Shown here: positions 16,932 through 24,127 of the stretch, one piece after another
How the letters are laid out: every line of letters starts with the position of its first letter
How positions within the stretch are numbered: the first letter of the stretch is position 1
Assembly: GCA_016192835.1 (NCBI GenBank)
Contig: JACPTJ010000478.1
Location: 1-33,618, forward strand
Source of the DNA: Betaproteobacteria bacterium
Lineage (GTDB): Bacteria > Pseudomonadota > Gammaproteobacteria > Burkholderiales > SG8-41
Length of the DNA stretch: 33,618 nt
Reading direction: 5' to 3'
Notes under the pieces: generated by a model
Database searches by the model: none
The model's input: only the letters and a program-made list of their open reading frames with translations
Told to the model about the DNA's origin: nothing
Translations under genes and position numbers: made by a program

Positions 16932-18182
16932 ATGTACAATTTACAGCTAAGTGCAGAGCAGCAGGAGATTCGCGACACCGTGCGGGACTTTGTCGTGCGG
17001 GAAATCAAACCGGTTGCGCTGCATCCGGACCGTTTGCAGGCGGAGGATCCCCACTTCCCGCTGGAGATTCTCGACCAGGCTTCCCAAATGGGACTGCGCA
17101 CGCTGGCGCTGTCCGAGGCGTTAGGCGGCGCGAGTGCCGACCATCTGACTTCGTGCGTCGTGGCCGAAGAACTGGCCGCGGGCGACGTGGGGTTCGCGAC
17201 CACTCTGGCGCAGACTTCGGCGCTCGGCCACCTGTTGTTTGACGTGGCGATGACGCCCGCGCAGCGCGAGCGTTTTCTGCCCCAGTATCTGAAGGACGAC
17301 CGCTATCACCTCGCGTATGCCGGACGGGAGTCCGATCCGGACGGGGGCGGGTGGAATTACCATCGCCCGCAGGTCGCTGAAATCAGCGTTCCGGTGACCG
17401 CCGTGCGGCAAGGCAATGGCGACTGGGTGATCAACGGCGTGCATCCGTTCGTCGCCAACGCGCCCCTGGCCAAGCTCATTGCAGTGCAGGCCAAGACCGA
17501 CCCCAAGGCCTCCGGCATGAATGGCGTGAGCATTCTGCTGGTGCCGCGCGATACGCCGGGCATTACGGTGCGTGAACCCGCGAAGGTGGGCGTCGATGCG
17601 ACCGGCGCGCAGGTCTACCGCTGGTTTCACGGCACGGGCGGCGAACTGACGTTCAAGGACTGCAAGGTGCCTGCGGCCAATTTGCTGGGCGCGCCAGGCC
17701 AGGTTCGTTTGCTTGGCGAGGCCGCCGCCGCGGGGCGCGGCAGCCCGCTGGTCCAGGCGTTGAACCTGGGCGTGGGGCGCGCCGCGTTCGAAGCGGCAGT
17801 CGATTACGCGAAGCTGCGGATCCAGGGCGGGCGGCCGATCATCGAGCATCAGGCGATCGGAACGATACTCGCGGAGATCGCGATCCGGCTGGAAGTGGCG
17901 CGCAATACGGTGTGGAAGGCGGCGTGGGCTGCCGACCACGCGGAAGACTATGCCGGCGTAAGCGATTTGCCGCTGCAGACGGTTGCCAAAGCCTACACGT
18001 CCGCGGCGGTGCACGAGGCGGCGTTGCTGGCGGCGGAGTGCTTCGGGGCGATGGGCGTGATGAAGGACATGCCGCTGCAGAAATACGTGCATGATGCGCT
18101 GGTGTTCGTGCATGCTGAGACCAGCAACAGCACGGCGAAACTGCAAGTTGCCGAGGCGGTTGCCGGCTATCGGCGGCCGTAG
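16932..18182 (+). CDS. Acyl-CoA dehydrogenase family protein (first of pair)
   Basis: MYNLQLSAEQQEIRDTVRDFVVREIKPVA...; C-terminal YVHDALVFVHAETSNS keeps a Glu at the classical catalytic position. Confidence 0.9.
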   Translation: MYNLQLSAEQQEIRDTVRDFVVREIKPVALHPDRLQAEDPHFPLEILDQASQMGLRTLALSEALGGASADHLTSCVVAEELAAGDVGFATTLAQTSALGHLLFDVAMTPAQRERFLPQYLKDDRYHLAYAGRESDPDGGGWNYHRPQVAEISVPVTAVRQGNGDWVINGVHPFVANAPLAKLIAVQAKTDPKASGMNGVSILLVPRDTPGITVREPAKVGVDATGAQVYRWFHGTGGELTFKDCKVPAANLLGAPGQVRLLGEAAAAGRGSPLVQALNLGVGRAAFEAAVDYAKLRIQGGRPIIEHQAIGTILAEIAIRLEVARNTVWKAAWAADHAEDYAGVSDLPLQTVAKAYTSAAVHEAALLAAECFGAMGVMKDMPLQKYVHDALVFVHAETSNSTAKLQVAEAVAGYRRP

Positions 18183-18224
18183 CGCGCAAGCCGCGGGAAA
18201 TGGTTTCGTGTTGATGGGGGCCGC

Positions 18225-19406
18225 ATGGATTTTTCGTTGAACGAAGAGCAGCGCGCATGGCAGCTGAAAGCGCGCAAGTTTGCGCAGGAAGAGATACGCC
18301 CCATTTCACTGGAGCGCGAGCAAATCGCCGACCCGGTCAAGACGTGGGACTGGGAGATCATCAAGAAGGGCTCGAAGCTCGGCTTTCGCACGGCAGCAGT
18401 GCCGAAGGAGTGGGGCGGCGAGGGCATCGACTTCGTGACGCAGGCGCTGGTGATGGCGGAACTGGCGAAAGCCGACAGCGCGATCTCCAAGGCGTTCAGC
18501 CAGTGCTGGAAGTGGAGCCATTTGATTGCCGCGGCGTGCAACAACGAACAGAAAGAACGTTTCCTGAAGCCGTTTCTCGCCGACGATACCTACGTGCTGG
18601 GTTCGGCCGGGACGGAGCCCAATGCCGGCTCCGACAACCGCCTGCCGCCGGAAGATGACCCCCGGGCCGGCTACAAACTCAAGGCGGAACGCAAAGGCGA
18701 CGAATGGATACTGAACGGCGAGAAGTGTTTCATCGCCAACGGCAGCGTGGGCAAGCTGTTTTTTGTCAATGCCAGGACGAATCCGGATGTCTCCATTCGG
18801 CAGGGCGCCACGGTTTTCCTGGTGCCGAGGGACACGCCCGGGTTCAGGGTGGGCAAGGTCTTCAACAAGGCGGGCTGGCGTTTCTACCAGAACTCGGAGC
18901 TGATTTTCGAAAACGCGCGCGTGCCGCACGCGAATCTCGTGGGCGAGGTGAACGGCGGCAGCAAGGTGCGCACCGGCGCCGCCACGGAATTCAGCGATTT
19001 CGAGCTGGCGTGCAATGCGCTGGGAGTCTGCGACGATGCGTGCGAGTCGGCCATGCGGCACGCGAAGGCGCGCCGGCAGGGCGGCAAGCCGCTGATCGAT
19101 CAGCAGCGCATCCAGTTGAATCTCGCCAGAATGCACATGCTCACCGAGGCGCTGCGCGCATTCGTGATGCGGGCCGCGTGGGAAATGGACCGGGAAATAC
19201 ATGGTTCGCCGAACATCGTGCTGCTGATGAATTTTTCCACCGATGTGATACAACGGGTCAGCGAGCTCAACATGGATGTCCACGGCGCGGCGGGTCACGC
19301 CATGAATGCATTTGCTGACAAGCTGGTGCGCGACGGCATTATCTGGTCGCACCTGGCGGGGGATACGACGCAGCGCCTGAAGGCGATGCGGCGTTTTCCG
19401 AAATAG
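18225..19406 (+). CDS. Acyl-CoA dehydrogenase family protein (second of pair)
   Basis: MDFSLNEEQRAWQLKARKFAQEEIRP...GSAGTEPNAGSDNR...INGEKCFIANG; C-terminal LVRDGIIWSHLAGDTTQRLKAM. Confidence 0.92.
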   Translation: MDFSLNEEQRAWQLKARKFAQEEIRPISLEREQIADPVKTWDWEIIKKGSKLGFRTAAVPKEWGGEGIDFVTQALVMAELAKADSAISKAFSQCWKWSHLIAAACNNEQKERFLKPFLADDTYVLGSAGTEPNAGSDNRLPPEDDPRAGYKLKAERKGDEWILNGEKCFIANGSVGKLFFVNARTNPDVSIRQGATVFLVPRDTPGFRVGKVFNKAGWRFYQNSELIFENARVPHANLVGEVNGGSKVRTGAATEFSDFELACNALGVCDDACESAMRHAKARRQGGKPLIDQQRIQLNLARMHMLTEALRAFVMRAAWEMDREIHGSPNIVLLMNFSTDVIQRVSELNMDVHGAAGHAMNAFADKLVRDGIIWSHLAGDTTQRLKAMRRFPK

Positions 19407-19483
19407 GCGCCGGGAGCGTACTTGGCGCCCGTCGCGCAGCGCGCGGCGCGAACGCAGCGATTCATTTCCAGGAGGAGCAGGTC

Positions 19484-20545
19484 GTGTTGAAGATAGGGGT
19501 GTTGCTGGGAGACGACATCGGACTGGAGGTCGTGCCCGAGGCGGTCAAGGTCATGCAGGCCGCGGCGGCCAGGGTCGGGCTCGAAGTGCAGTGGCAGGAA
19601 CTGCCGATCGGTCTCAGGGGGCATCAGCTGCACGGGCATACCATGCCGCAGGTCACGGTGGCCGCGCTCGAAAAAACCGATGGCTGGATCACCGGCCCGA
19701 TCGGTCACAATGCGTATCCGCGCAACGATCCGACCTGGATCATGCCGCCGCTGCGCAAGCGCTTCGAACTGTTCGCGAGCGTGAAGCCGGTCAAATCGTA
19801 CCCGAACCTGCCGTCGCTGCACAAGAACGTCGATATCGTGTTCCTGCGCGAAGTGAACGAAGGCATGCAGACGAGCGGCACCGTGGTCGCGGGAAGCGGC
19901 GAGTTCAGGCCGAACGACGAGATTTCGATCGGCATGCGCGTGGTCACGCGCAAAGGCGCCAACCGCGTCGCGCGCGAAGCTTTCGAGATCGCGCGCACGC
20001 GAGCGCGCCGCAAAGTGACCAGCGTGCACAAGGAACCGGCCTACCGGCTGGTGTGCGGCATGTTTGCCGAAGAGTGCCGCAAAGTGGCGAAGGAATTTCC
20101 CGACTGCGAGTTGAACGAAGTGCTGGTCGACGGTTTCGCAATGAAGCTCGTGATGAATCCGCAGCAGTTCGACGTGGTGGTGACGACCAACCAGTTCGGC
20201 GACATCCTGACTGACGAGGGCGCGGGGATCGTTGGGGGGTTGGGACTTGCGCCGGGACTGTGCGTGGGCGCGAATCAGGCCATGGCACAGGCCACGCATG
20301 GTTCCGCGCCGGACATTGCCGGGAAAAACATCGCCGATCCTTATGCGATGATCATGTCGGGCAAGATGCTCCTCGAGTGGCTCGGGCGCAAGCGCAGCGA
20401 GCCGAAGGCAGTGGCAGCGGCGCGTCTGATGGATCAGGCAATGGACAAGGTGATTGCGCAAGCGCAGCACCTGACCGCGGATCTCGGCGGCAAAGCTTCC
20501 ACGACGCAGATGGGGGATGCAGTCGTGCAGGCGCTCGGCCGGTAG
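19484..20545 (+). CDS. Isocitrate/isopropylmalate dehydrogenase family protein
   Basis: MLKIGVLLGDDIGLEVVPEAVKVM...TTNQFGDILTDEGAGIVGGLGLAPG...HGSAPDIAGKNIADP. Confidence 0.88.
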   Translation: MLKIGVLLGDDIGLEVVPEAVKVMQAAAARVGLEVQWQELPIGLRGHQLHGHTMPQVTVAALEKTDGWITGPIGHNAYPRNDPTWIMPPLRKRFELFASVKPVKSYPNLPSLHKNVDIVFLREVNEGMQTSGTVVAGSGEFRPNDEISIGMRVVTRKGANRVAREAFEIARTRARRKVTSVHKEPAYRLVCGMFAEECRKVAKEFPDCELNEVLVDGFAMKLVMNPQQFDVVVTTNQFGDILTDEGAGIVGGLGLAPGLCVGANQAMAQATHGSAPDIAGKNIADPYAMIMSGKMLLEWLGRKRSEPKAVAAARLMDQAMDKVIAQAQHLTADLGGKASTTQMGDAVVQALGR

Positions 20546-20613
20546 CGCGCGGGACGCAGGCATGGCGGCATTTCAGTTCGAGAATATTTCGAGGTCGGGA
20601 TAAGGGAGAGTTT

Positions 20614-21576
20614 GTGAGATTGCTACTCGCGCTGATGGCGGGGTGGATCCTGGTCGCCGGAACGGCACTCGCGCAGGGCTACCCCAATAAATCGATCCGG
20701 ATCGTGGTGCCGCAGGCGCCGGGCGGCGGCAACGATACGATTGCGCGCATGATCGGCCAGAAGCTGACGCAGGCGCTGAAGCAACAAGTCGTTGCCGACA
20801 ACCGTCCGGGCGCAGGGGGCATGATCGCGGCGGAACTGGTAGCAAAGGCCGCGCCCGATGGCTATACGCTGCTGCTTGGCAACGTGGCGACTCTCACCAT
20901 CATTCCGAACGTCCAGAAAAAAGTCTCCTACGATCCATTGAAGGATTTCGATCCGGTCAGCCTGATCGCATCGGCGCCGCTCCTGCTGGTGGTTCATCCG
21001 TCGCTCCCCGTCAGTTCGGTCAAACAGCTGATAGCGCTGGCCAAAGCGAAGCCCGGCGAGCTCAACTATGCGTCAAACGGGGTCGGCAGCTCAACGCACC
21101 TCGCGACGGAGTTGTTCAAAGTGATGACCGGAACGAAGATCGTGCACGTGCCCTACAAGGGCCTGTCGCTGGCGCTGACGGACCTGCTGAGCGGCCAGAT
21201 GCAGATCATGTTTTCAAGCGCGGTCGCGATGCTGCCGCATGTGAAGTCCGGCCGGCTGCGTGCGCTCGCAATGACGGCGGCCAGGCGCTCATCCTCGATA
21301 CCCGACATACCGACGGTCGCCGAGGCCGGCGTGCCCGACTACGAGGCGGGGTCGTGGTACGGCATCGTCGCGCCCGCGGGGACCGCGCGCCCCATCGTCG
21401 ATTTGCTCAACCGGGAAATCGTGGCGGCGACAAAATCTCAGGACATCGTCGACCGCCTGACGCGCGAGGCGGTGACTCCGGTGGGCAATACACCGGAAGA
21501 GTTCGCGGCGTATATCAGAGTTGAGCATGCGCGCGTCGCCCGGGTGGTCAGGGCCCCCGACGCGAAGTTCGAATAG
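20614..21576 (+). CDS. Bug/TTT-family tripartite tricarboxylate transporter substrate-binding protein
   Basis: Signal peptide MRLLLALMAGWILVAGTALAQ then YPNKSIRIVVPQAPGGGNDTIARMIGQKL; GTG start with SD gggag. Confidence 0.93.
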   Translation: MRLLLALMAGWILVAGTALAQGYPNKSIRIVVPQAPGGGNDTIARMIGQKLTQALKQQVVADNRPGAGGMIAAELVAKAAPDGYTLLLGNVATLTIIPNVQKKVSYDPLKDFDPVSLIASAPLLLVVHPSLPVSSVKQLIALAKAKPGELNYASNGVGSSTHLATELFKVMTGTKIVHVPYKGLSLALTDLLSGQMQIMFSSAVAMLPHVKSGRLRALAMTAARRSSSIPDIPTVAEAGVPDYEAGSWYGIVAPAGTARPIVDLLNREIVAATKSQDIVDRLTREAVTPVGNTPEEFAAYIRVEHARVARVVRAPDAKFE

Positions 21577-21747
21577 CAGCGCTGAATGCGATAACCCCGG
21601 GGAGGAAATAGGGGCGCGAGCAGCGATGCGGTGACAGGTCGGCATTGTCCACCGTCTGTGCTTTTTTCACTTTCGGTTGACCCAAGTCAATAAGGGTGAG
21701 CGCTTTTTGAGCTATTTTATATTTGACATCCTTCTCCTTTAGGGTGT

Positions 21748-21772
21748 TGCATCGTGATTCTATCGCGATGCA
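21748..21772. promoter_or_regulatory. 11-bp inverted repeat / hairpin in A+T-richer spacer
   Basis: TGCATCGTGAT-tct-ATCGCGATGCA (one wobble). Confidence 0.45.
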
Positions 21773-21889
21773 GGTCGAGTGGAACCTCCTCCTCCATCCG
21801 GCCAATTACGGAGTAGCAGGGCCTATTTTCGCTGCTGCTCCGTTTTTCTGTACTCGGCGCCCCGAGCATTTGAGCTTCTTAGAATCGCG

Positions 21890-22015
21890 GGATTCTCGCT
21901 CTGTCGATGAGCGCATTCCATTTCGCGATCTCGTTGGTCACGAGCTTGCGCCGCAATACGCCCATCGGCATGTTTCCCGGATAAGTCATGATCAGTTCCG
22001 TGACCAGCAATCGGC
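21890..22015 (-). pseudogene. Probable C-terminal remnant of a Bug-family binding protein
   Basis: Minus-strand reading LVTELIMTYPGNMPMGVLRRKLVTNEIAKWNALIDRARIPRF*; EIAKWxxLIxxAxI resembles Bug C-termini; no N-terminal part present. Confidence 0.45.
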
Positions 22016-23005
22016 TCGAACGCGGAACACGCTTTGCGCAGTTTTGCCGAGCATGTCATTTTTCTGCGCGTCGGTGAAGTTCCCGTTCGTGATGACTTTT
22101 CTCGGCTCCGGATCGCCGACCGGGAACGGCGCGTCGGAGCCCAGCATGATGCGCCGTGCGCCGGCCTTCTGCGCGAGATATTCGAGCGAGTCGACGTCGA
22201 AGACGCACGAGTCGAAGTACATCGTCGCGAAACCCTTGCGCGGATCGGCGTACTTGCCTTGCGAGGCCTGGTGACTGCGGGCCAGTCGCCCGAGCGCGTA
22301 GGGCAGCGCCGCGCCGCCGTGCGACAGGATGAACTTCATGCCCGTGAATTTAAGCAAATGCCCTGAATACAGCAATCGTGACACCGCAATTGACGTGTCC
22401 ACGAGGCGTCCGATCGCGTTCACGAGGTCGTAGTCGTTGAGCCGCGGCTCGCCGCAGATGAACATCGGGTGCAGATAAACTGCGGCGCCGAGCTTGGACG
22501 CCGTTTCCCAGAACGGATCGAGTGACGGATCGTCGAGATTGCCGCCGTCGTTGCCTTTTGGCAGCGTGCCTATCATCACGCCGCCGAAGCCTTTGGACAT
22601 CGCTTCGCCCAGCACTTCGGCGGCAAGCTTGCCGTCCTGCAGCGGCACGGTCGCGAGCGGCGTGAAGCGCGGCTCGTCGCGCAATTGCTCCCACATGCAA
22701 TCGTTGATGAAACGGCTCCACGCGAGGCCTTCCTGTGCCGGCAACTCGTAGCCGAAGCTGTCGAGCCAGCCGCCGACCAGTTGATGGTCGATGCCATTCT
22801 TGTCCATCCACGCGCGGCGGTCGTCAAGGTCCGAGAGCCTGGGCATGATCGGGCGCGTGGGCTCGGCGCCCGGAAACTGCATTCGCGCTCCTTTGTCGTC
22901 GCGCCAGAGCTTCACGCCGGGGAACTGCGCGGCGTGCGCGGCGTAACGCTCGAACAGGTATCCGGGGGTGAAGTGCGCGTGGATGTCGATCACGATGTTT
23001 TTCAT
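21992..23005 (-). CDS. Amidohydrolase family protein (ACMSD/resorcylate decarboxylase-like)
   Basis: MKNIVIDIHAHFTPGYLFERYAA...ILSHGGAALPYALGRL...IMLGSDAPFPVGDPE; start placed at the internal Met (23005). Confidence 0.88.
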   Translation of the reverse strand: MKNIVIDIHAHFTPGYLFERYAAHAAQFPGVKLWRDDKGARMQFPGAEPTRPIMPRLSDLDDRRAWMDKNGIDHQLVGGWLDSFGYELPAQEGLAWSRFINDCMWEQLRDEPRFTPLATVPLQDGKLAAEVLGEAMSKGFGGVMIGTLPKGNDGGNLDDPSLDPFWETASKLGAAVYLHPMFICGEPRLNDYDLVNAIGRLVDTSIAVSRLLYSGHLLKFTGMKFILSHGGAALPYALGRLARSHQASQGKYADPRKGFATMYFDSCVFDVDSLEYLAQKAGARRIMLGSDAPFPVGDPEPRKVITNGNFTDAQKNDMLGKTAQSVFRVRADCWSRN

Positions 23006-23054
23006 GGGAACCGGTCTATGGTGTTGTAAAGTATTTGGTATTGTCGCATGTCGC

Positions 23055-23091
23055 GGGGACAGACCACTAACGCCGTTAGTGGTCTGTCCCC
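23055..23091. repeat. Long perfect palindrome (18-bp arms)
   Basis: GGGGACAGACCACTAACG-c-CGTTAGTGGTCTGTCCCC between divergent genes. Confidence 0.9.
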
Positions 23092-23194
23092 TTAGCCTAG
23101 CGAGCAGAGCCTTGGCAATTCGATACGGAGTGAAATCGGCAGCACACACAGGGGTGGGCGCACCGCCGCTGACCGGCGGCGTGCGGGCGACTTG

Positions 23195-23956
23195 ATGCGC
23201 TACCCGCTGGCGACCCTGCTATTTTGCGTGCTCGCGGCACCGGTGCTGGGCGCCGATCTGGAAGCGGCCTGCCGCGTGCGCAGCGACTACGATATTACGG
23301 TGAGCGCGGGAACGGTCTTGTTCGAGCGCTCCGCAACGCCCGCGCAAAGCATTGAAATGAGCCGCGGCAACCTGAAGGCGAACGGTAAACCGGTGGCGCT
23401 CCGAGTCAAAGATCGCGATCGCATCAGCGCGTTCGAAGCGACGGTTCGCGGCCTGATCCCGCGGGTCAAAGCGCTTGCGCAGCGCGCCGTCGAGATGAGT
23501 ATCGCGGCCATACGCGAGGAGGCAGCCAGCACGTCACCCATATCGGCTGCGGATCCCCAGCTCAATCAACGCCTCGATGCGCGCGCCAGGGACCTCAGGA
23601 TGCGGATCGCCAACAGCACGACCAGCAAGGACTGGCGGGGCGCGACGCTCAACCGTTATACCGCGGAAGTGCTGTCGGACGTGCTGCCGCTTGTCGGCGG
23701 AGACCTCGCGCGGCAGGCGATCGAGGTCACATTGCGCGGCGACCTCGCCGCAGCGCGCGAGCTCACAAACCGCGCGTCCGGATTGCGCGCATCGCTCGAG
23801 GCACGCATCCGCAGCCGGCTCGAGGTGCTGCGGCCTGAAGTCGACAAACTTTGTCCCGCGTTGCGCCGGCTCGATGCGCTTGAATCGGCCGTGGGCACTG
23901 CGCTGCCCGGCGGCACAAGACTCGATCTGCTCGAAGTCGCAGGGACAGGCCACTAA
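23195..23956 (+). CDS. DUF2884/YggN-like exported protein
   Basis: Signal peptide MRYPLATLLFCVLAAPVLGA; CRVRSDYDITVSAGTVLFERSATPAQSIEMSRGNLKANGKPVAL resembles YggN-type proteins. Confidence 0.6.
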   Translation: MRYPLATLLFCVLAAPVLGADLEAACRVRSDYDITVSAGTVLFERSATPAQSIEMSRGNLKANGKPVALRVKDRDRISAFEATVRGLIPRVKALAQRAVEMSIAAIREEAASTSPISAADPQLNQRLDARARDLRMRIANSTTSKDWRGATLNRYTAEVLSDVLPLVGGDLARQAIEVTLRGDLAAARELTNRASGLRASLEARIRSRLEVLRPEVDKLCPALRRLDALESAVGTALPGGTRLDLLEVAGTGH

Positions 23957-23979
23957 AATCTGTGCACAACGCCACCGCC

Positions 23980-24070
23980 GTAGGGCGCGGATTCATCGCG
24001 CCTTCGGGGGGTGGTTGCGTGCGTTGTTCGGCGCGGTCGGCGGGATCGGCACGCTAAAGCCGTGCCCTAC
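23980..24070. repeat. Composite palindromic dispersed repeat
   Basis: Outer arms GTAGGGC (23980-23986) / GCCCTAC (24064-24070); inner hairpin GGCACG-ctaaagc-CGTGCC (24048-24066). Confidence 0.65.
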
Positions 24071-24127
24071 AGCCGTGCCAATCGCCATCACAAGCGCATC
24101 CCTCTCCATAGGGTGTGGGAGCGGCTG

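Noticed and set aside
18306-20563. Long minus-strand ORFs (18306-19352, 19295-20563)
   Set aside because: Antisense to confident acyl-CoA dehydrogenase and IPMDH-like genes; repetitive R/H/A composition.
21723-22274. 183-aa plus-strand ORF
   Set aside because: Opposite the amidohydrolase gene and a decayed spacer; no motif support.
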